A stretch of DNA of 64,000 nucleotides, taken from assembly GCF_042665195.1 (NCBI RefSeq), contig NZ_JBHTBW010000019.1, positions 62,001-126,000 of the forward strand, written 5' to 3'. The notes beneath the pieces were generated by a model. That model was not told where the DNA came from, did no database searches, and saw nothing but the letters and a program-made list of their open reading frames with translations. This DNA comes from Laceyella putida. GTDB taxonomy: Bacteria; Bacillota; Bacilli; Thermoactinomycetales; Thermoactinomycetaceae. Below, one piece after another: positions 52,069-61,361 of this stretch (position 1 is its first letter; the number at the start of each line of letters is the position of its first letter). A program made the position numbers and the translations under genes.

Positions 52069-52968
52069 ATGAGGGAAACATGGGTTTATCTGAATGGTGA
52101 ATTTGTTCCAAAGGCAAAGGCGGTTGTCTCGGTATTCGATCATGGATTCTTATACGGTGATGGCATTTTTGAAGGGATCCGTTGTTACTCTGGCAATATT
52201 TTTTGCTTAAAAGAGCATATTGTGCGCTTATTCGAATCCGCCAAATCAATTATGCTGGATATTCCCTTGACACCGGAAGAGATGGAAGCCGTTGTGGTGG
52301 AAACAGTGGAAAAGAACGGCCTTCCCGATTCATATATTCGCTTGGTTGTTTCCCGCGGCGAGGGGGACTTGGGGTTAGATCCGAGAAACTGCAAACAGGC
52401 AAGCGTCATCGTCATTGTGGAAGAATTGAGCATTTTCCCGCAACAGTTTTACGATGAGGGGTTGGAGATCGTCACAGTCGCAACCCGCCGCAATGTGCCA
52501 GACGCGTTGAATCCCAAGATCAAATCATTAAACTATCTCAACAACGTTTTGGTGCGCATTGAAGCTACGCGGGCCGGCGTGTTTGAAGCGCTGATGCTCA
52601 ACCACGAAGGGTATGTGTGTGAAGGGTCGGGGGATAACGTCTTTATCGTGAAAAACGGAAAAGTCTTCACTCCGCCGACTTATGTGGGCGCGCTGGAAGG
52701 CATCACCCGGAATATCGTCATCGAATTGTGTCGTGAGTTGCAGATTCCATGCGAGGAAGTCCCCTTTACCCGTCATGATGTCTATGTTGCCGATGAAGTT
52801 TTCCTGACGGGCACGGCAGCGGAAATGATTCCGGTTGTGAATGTGGATGGCCGGTTGATCGGAAGCGGGAAGCCCGGACCGATGACGGCGAAGTTGACCC
52901 AAGCTTTTCGGCGGCTTACGGTGCAGCGCGGCACCAAAGTGCCGGGATTCTTTTCTACCAGTGCCTAG
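52069..52968 (+). CDS. ilvE: Branched-chain amino-acid aminotransferase
   Basis: IlvE is a pyridoxal-phosphate enzyme that makes Leu, Ile and Val from their keto acids with glutamate. The 299-residue class IV aminotransferase begins with VYLNGEFVPK and has HGFLYGDGIFEGIR. The catalytic Lys152 is in NPKIKSLNYLNN, and EGSGDNVFIV, GITRNIVIEL and FLTGTAAEM complete the fold. The length fits the short, E. coli-like type. The frame is open back through the T-box; ATG 52069 follows AAGGGGG by 8 nt. Confidence 0.95.
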   Translation: MRETWVYLNGEFVPKAKAVVSVFDHGFLYGDGIFEGIRCYSGNIFCLKEHIVRLFESAKSIMLDIPLTPEEMEAVVVETVEKNGLPDSYIRLVVSRGEGDLGLDPRNCKQASVIVIVEELSIFPQQFYDEGLEIVTVATRRNVPDALNPKIKSLNYLNNVLVRIEATRAGVFEALMLNHEGYVCEGSGDNVFIVKNGKVFTPPTYVGALEGITRNIVIELCRELQIPCEEVPFTRHDVYVADEVFLTGTAAEMIPVVNVDGRLIGSGKPGPMTAKLTQAFRRLTVQRGTKVPGFFSTSA

Positions 52969-53059
52969 TTCTCACGCAAGGGTGAAGGAGGTGAGGGCAC
53001 CCCGATTGGCGATGAGACGAGTGGAGTTGTGAGAATGAAGAATAAAAGGAGAGCGAAGA

Positions 53060-54619
53060 ATGAAAAAAATCGAGATTTTTGATACCACTTTGCGAGACGG
53101 TGAGCAGTCGGCTGGAGTCAATCTGCACGCGGATGAGAAGCTGGAGATCGCTTATCAGTTGGAGAGATTGGGTGTGGATGTGATTGAGGCGGGATTCCCT
53201 GCTTCTTCGCGAGGTGATTTTCTCTCGGTTCAACGAATTGCCAGATCGATTCGACAATGTTCTGTCGCTGCATTGGCACGCTCCACAGAAAAAGACATCG
53301 ACGCGGCATGGGAGGCGATCAAAGAGGGCGCCAATCCACGCATCCATGTGTTTATTGCGACTTCTCCGATCCATATGGAGTATAAATTGCGCCTGACACC
53401 GGACCAAGTGGTTCAGAAGGCGGTGGAGTCGGTCCGTTACGCTGCCCGCTACACCACCAATATCGAATGGTCAGCCGAAGATGCGACGAGAAGTGATTGG
53501 GATTATCTCGTCAAGGTCGTGACCCAAGTGATTGAAGCGGGTGCGACGGTGGTCAACCTGCCTGATACCGTCGGCTATTCCACGCCACATGAGTATGCGG
53601 AGATGTTTCGCTACTTGAAGGAACACGTGCCAAACATCCACCGGGCCAAGCTGTCCGCTCACTGTCATGACGATCTGGGCCTGGCTGTTGCCAACTCTTT
53701 GGCGGCGATTGCGGGGGGAGTGGAGCAGATAGAGTGCACGATCAATGGCATTGGTGAGCGGGCGGGCAACGCTTCCCTGGAGGAGATCGCCATCGCGCTG
53801 GCGATCCGCAAAAATGTGTTCCAAGCGGAAACGGGACTGGAGCTTAACCAAACGGTGCGCACGAGCCGTCTTGTAAGCAAATACACCGGTTTTGCCGTAC
53901 CTCCAAACAAAGCGGTGGTCGGGGCCAATGCGTTTGCGCACGAATCGGGCATTCACCAAGATGGGGTGCTGAAAAACAAATTAACTTACGAGATCATCAG
54001 TCCGGAAATGGTTGGGCTTTCTTCCAACGCGATTGTGCTCGGCAAGCATTCCGGCCGACACGCGTTCAAGAAAAAGTGTGAAGAGTTGGGAATCCAGTTG
54101 GATGAGGATCGGTTTAACCATTTGTTTAAAAACTTTAAAGAATTGACAGAAAAGCGCAAAGAAGTGACCGACGATGATATCATGGCCCTGGCGACCGACT
54201 TGACCGGAAAAGAGACTGGAACTAAGACGTATGAGCTGGTCTTTTTGCAAGTCAACTATGGGGCACAAGGCGTATCCACGGCAACGATTGGGATCAAGAC
54301 GCCAGAAGGGGAATTTGTGCAAGAAGCGGCCACGGGAAATGGCAGTGTTGAAGCGATTTACCAGACGATTCAGCGTTTGTTCAGCGATCCGATTGAGTTG
54401 ATTGACTATCGCATCCAATCGACGACAGCAGGCATCGACTCGTTGGCGGAAGTCTATGTGAAAGTGACCCACCAAGGCCATACCAGCACGGGGCGCGGCA
54501 TTGACAATGATGTGCTTGGCGCATCAGCCAAAGCGTTCTTGGATGCGATCAACCGCATCATCTTAAAAGTGCAAGCAAGCACCGTATTTGAGACAACCAG
54601 CGTTAGCGGAAGGGAGTAA
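53060..54619 (+). CDS. leuA: 2-isopropylmalate synthase
   Basis: LeuA condenses acetyl-CoA with 2-ketoisovalerate, the committed step of leucine synthesis. The 519-residue protein has the HMGL-like TIM barrel (FDTTLRDGEQSAGVN at 8-22; metal ligands in LSAHCHDDLGLAV). A C-terminal LeuA regulatory domain (from about 385) binds leucine for feedback inhibition. The spacer of about 90 bp from ilvE contains no gene I can support. Confidence 0.97.
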   Translation: MKKIEIFDTTLRDGEQSAGVNLHADEKLEIAYQLERLGVDVIEAGFPASSRGDFLSVQRIARSIRQCSVAALARSTEKDIDAAWEAIKEGANPRIHVFIATSPIHMEYKLRLTPDQVVQKAVESVRYAARYTTNIEWSAEDATRSDWDYLVKVVTQVIEAGATVVNLPDTVGYSTPHEYAEMFRYLKEHVPNIHRAKLSAHCHDDLGLAVANSLAAIAGGVEQIECTINGIGERAGNASLEEIAIALAIRKNVFQAETGLELNQTVRTSRLVSKYTGFAVPPNKAVVGANAFAHESGIHQDGVLKNKLTYEIISPEMVGLSSNAIVLGKHSGRHAFKKKCEELGIQLDEDRFNHLFKNFKELTEKRKEVTDDDIMALATDLTGKETGTKTYELVFLQVNYGAQGVSTATIGIKTPEGEFVQEAATGNGSVEAIYQTIQRLFSDPIELIDYRIQSTTAGIDSLAEVYVKVTHQGHTSTGRGIDNDVLGASAKAFLDAINRIILKVQASTVFETTSVSGRE

Positions 54620-54625
54620 AGTTGA

Positions 54626-55711
54626 TTGAGTAATCGCATTGCAGTGTTGCCAGGAGACGGAATTGGACCCGAGATCACCAAAGAGGCGGTAGTCTTGCTG
54701 GAGGAGATCGCTCGCCTCTTTGAACGGAACATAGACATTCGCTATGGCAAAATCGGCGGGATTGCCATTGATGAAGAGGGAACGCCGTTGCCTGAAGCGA
54801 CCCTTCAATTATGCCGTGACAGTGATGCCATCTTGTTAGGGGCAGTCGGTGGGCCCAAGTGGGACAAACAGCCGGCCCATCTTCGACCGGAAACCGGATT
54901 GCTCGCCTTGAGAAAATCCCTTCAGCTGTACGCCAATTTGCGTCCAGTCAGCGTTTTTTCCAGCTTGGCCGATGCTTCTCCTTTGAAGCGGGAGCTGTTG
55001 CGGGATGTGGACATGGTGATTGTGCGGGAGTTAACCGGCGGCCTTTATTTCGGTACGCCAAAGGAACGGCGCGAAGGAGAGCAAGGATTAGAAGTGGTGG
55101 ACACTTTGTACTATACGGAAGCGGAAATGGAACGTATCTTGCGCCTAGGATTTGAAATGGCCCGGCACCGCCGCCGCCACTTAACATCTGTGGATAAGGC
55201 CAATGTGCTGGAAAGCAGCCGGGTATGGCGGGAAACGGCGGAACGGTTGGCCGGGGAGTATCCTGATGTGACGCTGACGCACATGCTGGTCGATAATGCG
55301 GCGATGCAATTGATCAAGAATCCAAGCCAATTTGATGTCATCGTGACGGAAAATATGTTTGGGGACATCTTGAGCGATGAAGCCGCGATGATTACAGGTT
55401 CCATCGGGATGTTGCCCTCTGCGAGCTTGAGTGAGTCGGGGCCGGGGTTGTATGAACCGATTCACGGTTCCGCTCCCGATATCGCGGGCCAAAACAGAGC
55501 TAATCCATTAGCCACCTTTTTATCTGTTGCGATGATGTTGCGCCAGTCATTCCAATGGACAAGAGAAGCGGATGTCATCGAACGGGCCATTGAAACGGTA
55601 TTGGCTGAAGGATGGCGCACCCGTGATCTGAGCAAACCGGGAGAGTCCTGCTTAACCACAGCGGAGATGGGTGCCAAAGTACGTGAAGCACTTGTGCAAT
55701 ATGTGAAATAG
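54626..55711 (+). CDS. leuB: 3-isopropylmalate dehydrogenase
   Basis: LeuB oxidises and decarboxylates 3-isopropylmalate with NAD. The 361-residue protein starts with IAVLPGDGIGPEIT and contains VRELTGGLYFG, DKANVLESSR and NMFGDILSDEAAMI (metal-binding Asp), then GLYEPIHGSAPDIAG. The start is TTG 54626 behind GAAGGGAG, 6 bp after the leuA stop. Confidence 0.97.
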   Translation: MSNRIAVLPGDGIGPEITKEAVVLLEEIARLFERNIDIRYGKIGGIAIDEEGTPLPEATLQLCRDSDAILLGAVGGPKWDKQPAHLRPETGLLALRKSLQLYANLRPVSVFSSLADASPLKRELLRDVDMVIVRELTGGLYFGTPKERREGEQGLEVVDTLYYTEAEMERILRLGFEMARHRRRHLTSVDKANVLESSRVWRETAERLAGEYPDVTLTHMLVDNAAMQLIKNPSQFDVIVTENMFGDILSDEAAMITGSIGMLPSASLSESGPGLYEPIHGSAPDIAGQNRANPLATFLSVAMMLRQSFQWTREADVIERAIETVLAEGWRTRDLSKPGESCLTTAEMGAKVREALVQYVK

Positions 55712-55723
55712 GGGTGAACGCTT

Positions 55724-57139
55724 GTGGCGGGAAAAACGATGTTTGATAAAATTTGGGATCAACATGTCATCGTAGAAGAAGAAGGCAAACCACATCTACT
55801 GTACATCGATTTGCATCTGGTGCATGAGGTTACCTCGCCCCAGGCGTTCGAGGGATTGCGCCTGGCGGGGAGAAAAGTGAGACGGCCTGATCTCACTTTT
55901 GCGACGATGGATCACAATGTACCGACAGATAATCCGTTTGTCGTGACTGATCCGATTGCGGCCAAGCAGATTGAGACCCTGAAAAGCAATTGTGAGGCGT
56001 TTGAAATTCCTTTGGCCGATCTGCACAGCGAAGAGCAGGGGATTGTCCATGTCATTGGACCGGAATTGGGGTTGACTCTGCCCGGCAAGACGATTGTGTG
56101 CGGGGATAGCCACACTTCGACGCATGGCGCCTTTGGTGCGCTGGCGTTCGGAATTGGCACAAGCGAAGTGGAACACGTCTTGGCGACCCAATGCCTGTGG
56201 CAAGCCAAACCCAAGTCATTGTTGGTTGAATTGACGGGAAAACGGCGGATGGGAGTTACCGCGAAAGACGTGATCCTCGGCTTGATTTCACAACATGGGG
56301 TCGACTTTGGTACGGGGTATGTGATCCAATTTGCCGGAGAAGTGGTTCGCGCCATGTCGATGGAAGAACGGATGACCATATGCAACATGTCGATTGAGGC
56401 TGGCGCGCGGGCGGGATTGATCGAACCGGATGAAACGACCTTTGCTTATATCGAAGGGCGTCCTTATGCCCCGAAGGGAAAAGCGTTTGCCGCTTGTGTG
56501 GAATGTTGGCGTGAACTGGCGTCTGATCCCGATGCGGAATTTGACCATACGATCCGGTTTGATGTCTCCACCTTGGAACCACAGATCACGTGGGGAACCA
56601 ACCCCGGCATGGGAACAGGCATCAATGGCACGGTGCCGGACCCTGACTCGTTTGAATCGGAAGTGGAGCGGCGCGCGGTGAGACAAGCGTTGGAGTACAT
56701 GGGCCTTGAACCGGGCACGAAAATGTCGGATATTCCGATTCAACACGTGTTCATCGGTTCATGCACCAACTCGCGGATTGAAGACTTGCGGCTGGCGGCC
56801 CAAGTGGTACGAGGACGTCAAGTCGCACCCACGGTGAGGGCGATGGTGGTTCCGGGTTCCAAGCAAGTCAAACGGCAGGCGGAGCAAGAAGGGTTGCATG
56901 AGATTTTTATGCAAGCGGGTTTCGAATGGCGGGAGCCGGGTTGCAGCATGTGCTTGGCGATGAACCCTGACGTCATTCCGGCGGGAGAACGATGCGCTTC
57001 CACCTCAAACCGCAACTTTGAGGGCAGGCAAGGTAGGGGAGCGCGCACTCATCTCGTTTCGCCTGTGATGGCCGCCGCCGCTGCGATTGCGGGGCGGTTT
57101 GTCGATGTGGAGCAATTGATGCAAACGGAGGGGGTTTAA
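55724..57139 (+). CDS. leuC: 3-isopropylmalate dehydratase large subunit
   Basis: LeuC carries the [4Fe-4S] cluster of isopropylmalate isomerase. The 471-residue aconitase-family protein has the cluster cysteines in IGSCTNSRIEDLR and GCSMCLAMNPD, and the substrate motif CGDSHTSTHGAFG. The start is GTG 55724. leuD, which encodes its partner, begins 3 bp after the stop. Confidence 0.97.
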   Translation: MAGKTMFDKIWDQHVIVEEEGKPHLLYIDLHLVHEVTSPQAFEGLRLAGRKVRRPDLTFATMDHNVPTDNPFVVTDPIAAKQIETLKSNCEAFEIPLADLHSEEQGIVHVIGPELGLTLPGKTIVCGDSHTSTHGAFGALAFGIGTSEVEHVLATQCLWQAKPKSLLVELTGKRRMGVTAKDVILGLISQHGVDFGTGYVIQFAGEVVRAMSMEERMTICNMSIEAGARAGLIEPDETTFAYIEGRPYAPKGKAFAACVECWRELASDPDAEFDHTIRFDVSTLEPQITWGTNPGMGTGINGTVPDPDSFESEVERRAVRQALEYMGLEPGTKMSDIPIQHVFIGSCTNSRIEDLRLAAQVVRGRQVAPTVRAMVVPGSKQVKRQAEQEGLHEIFMQAGFEWREPGCSMCLAMNPDVIPAGERCASTSNRNFEGRQGRGARTHLVSPVMAAAAAIAGRFVDVEQLMQTEGV

Positions 57140-57142
57140 ATA

Positions 57143-57769
57143 ATGGAGCCATTTATTCGTCACAGAGGGACCGTCGCGCCTCTTGACCGGGCCAACGTGG
57201 ACACGGACGCGATCATTCCCAAGCAGTTTTTAAAGCGGGTAGAGCGGTCCGGTTTTGGACAATTTCTCTTTCATGATTGGCGGTTTCAGCCGGATGGGAA
57301 ATTGGATGAAGCATTCGTGCTGAACCAGCCGCGTTTTGCCGGAGCGAGCATCTTGCTTGCGCGCAACAACTTCGGTTGCGGATCATCGCGCGAACATGCC
57401 CCTTGGGCTCTGGCTGATTTTGGATTTCGTGTGATTCTTGCCCCTTCGTTTGCGGACATTTTCCACAACAACTGCTTTAAAAATGGCATCCTGCCCATTG
57501 TTTTGCCGGAAAATGTGATCGACCATCTCTTCCAACAAGCGGATCAGGGGCAATATTGCCTGGAAGTGGATTTGGAAGCGAAAGTGATTCGTGATGACCA
57601 TGGGGCGGAGTGGACATTCGAGGTGGACCCCTATCGGCGCAAATTGCTGTTGGAGGGCTTGGATGATATCGGCGTTACCTTGACGTATGCCGAACGCATC
57701 ACAGAGTATGAACAAACGGCAAAAAATGTCTACCAAGGGGTGTTCGGACCCACCCGGTCGGCGTTATAA
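57143..57769 (+). CDS. leuD: 3-isopropylmalate dehydratase small subunit
   Basis: LeuD is the swivelling domain of the isomerase. The 208-residue protein has NVDTDAIIPKQFLK near 19-32 and NNFGCGSSREHAPWAL, the family signatures. It ends the operon, with a hairpin at 57776-57815. Confidence 0.97.
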   Translation: MEPFIRHRGTVAPLDRANVDTDAIIPKQFLKRVERSGFGQFLFHDWRFQPDGKLDEAFVLNQPRFAGASILLARNNFGCGSSREHAPWALADFGFRVILAPSFADIFHNNCFKNGILPIVLPENVIDHLFQQADQGQYCLEVDLEAKVIRDDHGAEWTFEVDPYRRKLLLEGLDDIGVTLTYAERITEYEQTAKNVYQGVFGPTRSAL

Positions 57770-57775
57770 CAAAAC

Positions 57776-57815
57776 AACCACCTTCTGCTGTCAAACGACA
57801 GGGGAGGTGGTTATT
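57776..57815 (+). terminator. Bidirectional terminator after leuD
   Basis: AACCACC (57776-57782) pairs with GGTGGTT (57806-57812), with an inner CTGTC/GACAG pair. T-rich sequence follows on both strands, so it also serves the convergent yrzE-like gene. Confidence 0.75.
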
Positions 57816-57820
57816 TGTGT

Positions 57821-58213
57821 TTATGGTTTGGTATTCACGCCGATCATGCCGCCCAACGCGCTGATCGCGAAGGCAAAGGCGATAAAAGCCAAGGGGTTGA
57901 CGGCGGGGGCCGCATCAAACGCCAGAAAGCTTAACAACCAGACAAACAAGGCATATATCAGTCCTTGGACGCCGCCGATCATCAATCCTTTTTGCCCCGA
58001 TCGACGTCCGGAGGCCAACCCACCGGCGAAAAGGGCACCCGCATTCACAATATAAGAGATGGCCGTCAAATTATCTGATGGCAAAGAAGTATAACGCAAT
58101 CCCAACGCGGCCAGGAAAGAGCAAAAGAGAATAATCCCCCAGATCCAGTATTGACCCACCAGCCAAGGAGATTGCCAACCCCTTCTTGCCGTATCAAGAA
58201 ATGTTTCTTTCAT
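57821..58213 (-). CDS. TIGR04086/YrzE-like membrane protein
   Basis: The 130-residue protein has about four hydrophobic helices (25-41, 50-66, 78-98, 104-125) with the loop GLASGRRSGQKGLMIGG, typical of the TIGR04086 (B. subtilis YrzE) family. Function unknown. AAAGGAGG precedes the ATG. In B. subtilis it lies near yrbG and spoVB, as here. Confidence 0.78.
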   Translation of the reverse strand: MKETFLDTARRGWQSPWLVGQYWIWGIILFCSFLAALGLRYTSLPSDNLTAISYIVNAGALFAGGLASGRRSGQKGLMIGGVQGLIYALFVWLLSFLAFDAAPAVNPLAFIAFAFAISALGGMIGVNTKP

Positions 58214-58402
58214 CCTTTAACCTCCTTTGAGGAAAGTTGGTACATGTTATGACGAAGCGAGCCAAAATATCACTGCTTGTTCAAGACATAAAAATGGGGC
58301 CCATGGTGGAAACTAATTTCGAATATCACTTCATTGGGCGGGACATGAATGAAGGCGAACGACAGACAGAACACGCTTATGCGAAAGGAGGTTGCCAAAC
58401 AA

Positions 58403-59074
58403 GTGGGTCCCATCCTCTTCCGCACGGTTTTTATTTATTTGTTTCTCCTTGTCATCCTGCGTGTGATGGGAAAGCGGGAGATTGGAAAGCTTTCGGTCTT
58501 TGACTTGATTGTTTCCTTTATGATTGCGGACATTTCAGCCATGGCCATAGAAAATAATGATGAACCGTTAGTAACCTGGATTGGCCCCATCATCCTGTTA
58601 GCGGCATTGCAAATACTATTGTCGTATATCTCACTGAAGAGCAAGAGAATTCGCGATTGGGTGGATGGGAAGCCGATCATGCTGATTGAAAACGGGAGAA
58701 TTGTGGAGAAGAACATGGCGAAATCACGATATAATCTTGATGATTTGTTAACCCAATTGCGTGAAAAAAACATCCCTGACGTTTCAGATGTTGAGTTTGC
58801 GGTGTTAGAAACGACAGGGAAATTGACTGTTTTTCCAAAAGAAGAGAAAAGGCCGGCGTTCAAGGAGGATGTGAATGCCGCCCTACGCCCATTTCGTATG
58901 CCCATCGCTGTGATCATTGATGGGAAAGTACAGGAAGAGGGATTGAAAAAGCTTGGGCAAAACCGTTTCTGGCTCAAGACGGAGATTCAGAAGCGGGGGT
59001 TTAAGGATTTTAAAGAGATTTTTTATGCGAGCGTGAACTATGAAGGTCGATTGTATGTCGATGGAAAAGACTGA
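58403..59074 (+). CDS. DUF421 (YetF/YrbG) membrane protein
   Basis: The 223-residue protein has about three N-terminal membrane helices with the family motif LRVMGKREIGKLSVFDLIVSFMIAD, and a cytosolic C-terminal region with the DUF421 pattern KPIMLIENGRI and LDDLLTQLREKNI. Work on the family links YetF-type proteins to spore or membrane biology, but the activity is unclear. GTG 58403 lies 10 nt after AAAGGAGGTT and gives the typical N-terminus; ATGs at 58349 and 58379 lack such a site. Confidence 0.85.
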   Translation: MGPILFRTVFIYLFLLVILRVMGKREIGKLSVFDLIVSFMIADISAMAIENNDEPLVTWIGPIILLAALQILLSYISLKSKRIRDWVDGKPIMLIENGRIVEKNMAKSRYNLDDLLTQLREKNIPDVSDVEFAVLETTGKLTVFPKEEKRPAFKEDVNAALRPFRMPIAVIIDGKVQEEGLKKLGQNRFWLKTEIQKRGFKDFKEIFYASVNYEGRLYVDGKD

Positions 59075-59082
59075 CCCAACCG

Positions 59083-60663
59083 TTAATGGGGTAACATCTT
59101 CGCCATCCACTTGCCCACATAAGGAATGCGCCGTACGTCATCTTTGCGGACCAAGGTGAACAACACCAAGCATATGCCATAAATGAACATGCTGCTGAAA
59201 AAGCTGATGGCGGTTCGCGTCAGCAACGGCCATTGTTCCGCATGAAGGCAGGAATAGTTGACCAAACCCGCAATGATGGTGGCGAGGCAAAGCTTGCTCA
59301 AATCCTTCAGATGGATTTGGAAGGAAACTTCTTTTAAAATATCGATAAAATGCAAGATCGTAACAATGACAATGCCACTGTTTATGGCCAGGGCCACCCC
59401 GTCAATTCCGAGGTCCGCCCGGGAAGCGAGGACAAAAATCAAGATCGTTTTTACCACAGCTCCGATGATGGAATTGCGCATCGGGGCTTGTGCATTGTCC
59501 AACCCTTGCAGCACGGAAGCGAAAGGGCCTTGCATGGCGTGCAATACCGTAAACGGAGCCATGATTTGAATCAATCTCGCCACATCGCTCTGTCGATAGA
59601 GCAAGATGGATAAAGGTTCCGCCAGCATATACATGAGCAGCGCGCTCGGCAGGGCGACAATCAGGCATAATCGGATCGCTTGCTGCAATCGGTGAGACAC
59701 CAACTGCGCCTTGTTTTGCGCGGCCGCTTCACTGATCGCAGGCACGAGCGAGACGGAAACCGCATAGGTGATAAACGAGGGGAAAAAGACAAGCGGAATG
59801 GCCATTCCTTCCAATTGGCCATATAGGGCAGTCGCTGTGGCTGTAGCGATGCCGGCAAGAGCCAAGCTTTGGGAAACCACAATCGGTTCAATCGCATATG
59901 AAAACGAACCAACCAAACGGCTGGTGGTTACAGGAATGGCCAGGCGCAACAGGTCGCGCAAACTCCCTTTCCATTGCCGCCACTTTTCTTTCCTTGTCAA
60001 AATTTGGTGAGGTTTGCTCAGCTTGGGCCGCCCCGGATCCCGTTTGAATGAGAACAAGAGATACAACAAACCGGCGAATTCTCCAATTACCATCCCGATC
60101 ATCGCGCCTGCGGCCGCGTATTCGACTCCATAAGGAAGCAGGTAGATGGCCAGTATCAAGACAGTGAAGATGCGCACCGCTTGTTCGATAATGGTGGATA
60201 AGGCGTACGGGCTCATATTTTGCCGACCCTGAAAGTAACCACGGAAGATCGAAGAGATGGCGATGATTGGAATGATTGGCGCGATGCCAAGCAACGCATA
60301 AACCGCTCGTTGGTCTGTGAGCAATGTTTTGGCGATCCATGGTGCGAACAACAGGACAGAACTGGTAATCAAAATACTGGTGATTACAACGATAAAGATC
60401 GATACAATGAGAATAGAGCGGATTCGTTCCGTTTCGTTTTTCGCTTCTGCTTCGGAGACCAATTTGGAGATGGCCACGGGCAATCCTGCGGTGGTGATCA
60501 CAATGGTGAAGATCAGGATGGGAAAAGCCATCTGAAACAGTCCCATGCCTTCGTCTCCGATAATACGGGAAAGAGCGATCCGATAAACAAAACCAAGGAT
60601 TTTGGTGATAAGACCTGCTCCGACTAAGATGAGCGTCCCATATAAAAAGCCCTTGCTTTTCAT
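59083..60663 (-). CDS. spoVB: Stage V sporulation protein B (lipid flippase family)
   Basis: SpoVB is a MATE-like polysaccharide/lipid II flippase needed for spore cortex synthesis. The 526-residue protein has some 13-14 hydrophobic segments, an N-terminus GTLILVGAGLITKILGF, and the conserved EGMGLFQMAFPI and IFRGYFQGRQNM blocks. A cytosolic loop near 210-235 is Lys/Arg-rich. A possible SigE -10 (CATACGTT, minus strand, 60703-60696) sits 33 bp before the ATG. Confidence 0.92.
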   Translation of the reverse strand: MKSKGFLYGTLILVGAGLITKILGFVYRIALSRIIGDEGMGLFQMAFPILIFTIVITTAGLPVAISKLVSEAEAKNETERIRSILIVSIFIVVITSILITSSVLLFAPWIAKTLLTDQRAVYALLGIAPIIPIIAISSIFRGYFQGRQNMSPYALSTIIEQAVRIFTVLILAIYLLPYGVEYAAAGAMIGMVIGEFAGLLYLLFSFKRDPGRPKLSKPHQILTRKEKWRQWKGSLRDLLRLAIPVTTSRLVGSFSYAIEPIVVSQSLALAGIATATATALYGQLEGMAIPLVFFPSFITYAVSVSLVPAISEAAAQNKAQLVSHRLQQAIRLCLIVALPSALLMYMLAEPLSILLYRQSDVARLIQIMAPFTVLHAMQGPFASVLQGLDNAQAPMRNSIIGAVVKTILIFVLASRADLGIDGVALAINSGIVIVTILHFIDILKEVSFQIHLKDLSKLCLATIIAGLVNYSCLHAEQWPLLTRTAISFFSSMFIYGICLVLFTLVRKDDVRRIPYVGKWMAKMLPH

Positions 60664-60827
60664 AGTTCGGCCTCTCTTTCACAAAAGTTTACTAAAACGT
60701 ATGACTTGTCTTTACGGCTCATACCAAAAAATTTTGTAGAATGTGTAGGTAGGATTTTGTATCCTGGAAACAGAAGAGAATAGAAACTTAAGACAGGTCA
60801 TTGAAACGTAGAGCGAGGAGGAGCATC

Positions 60828-61127
60828 ATGGCAAGACAAGGATCCTTAAAGTCAGTGAGCCGTCAAAAGCAAGCCCAGCGCGAATTCATGAGTGAGCAAG
60901 AATTGATGACATGTATCGAGGATCTTTGCAACAGCAAAGCAAAGGAATTCCGCATGTACGGATATGAGAATGTGACTGGCGAACAGATTTGGGCCTGTGT
61001 ATCTGAAAACTACCGGCGCGGCTGGCCACGTCTAAATCGCCTGGTTAATGATATCATGTCGCTCAAAGCGAATCGGTTTATGAACTGGTTGATGCTATCG
61101 GTATATAAAGATGATGGCCAAAATTAA
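60828..61127 (+). CDS. ComN-like post-transcriptional regulator (YrzD family)
   Basis: The 99-residue product matches the small ComN/YrzD family, which in B. subtilis affects comE mRNA. It has a basic N-terminus, a helical central part CIEDLCNSKAKEF, ENVTGEQIWACV and RRGWPRLNRLVNDIMSL. The ATG follows GAGGAGG by 6 nt; the frame is open from 60801. It lies between spoVB and secD, as yrzD does. Confidence 0.8.
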   Translation: MARQGSLKSVSRQKQAQREFMSEQELMTCIEDLCNSKAKEFRMYGYENVTGEQIWACVSENYRRGWPRLNRLVNDIMSLKANRFMNWLMLSVYKDDGQN

Positions 61128-61133
61128 AAAACA

Positions 61134-61180
61134 GGCGGCGTTCTTCAGCGAATGAGAGAATGTCGCCTCTCTTCTTTACA
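61134..61180 (+). terminator. Hairpin after the comN-like gene
   Basis: AGGCGGCGTTC pairs imperfectly with GAATGTCGCCT, followed by CTCTTCTTT. The rest of the spacer to secD (to 61361) holds only weak promoter-like boxes (TTGCAT 61216, TATTCT 61238). Confidence 0.55.
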
Positions 61181-61361
61181 GGGCAGTCCGCATTCATTAC
61201 AATCAGATTTAAGTGTTGCATCCACTTTCGGATGAACTATTCTGAAAATATAAAATGGTTTTTTGTTATTTAACATATTCGGGCCATCCTCGAAATTGAC
61301 ATTCCCAATGGTGCGCCGGATAATGAGTATGTTGGTGTGATACATAAAAGGAGGAGCAACA

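Noticed and set aside
58237..58503. An 88-codon frame before the DUF421 gene
   Set aside because: It overlaps the gene in another frame, lacks a ribosome site and has no recognisable motif.
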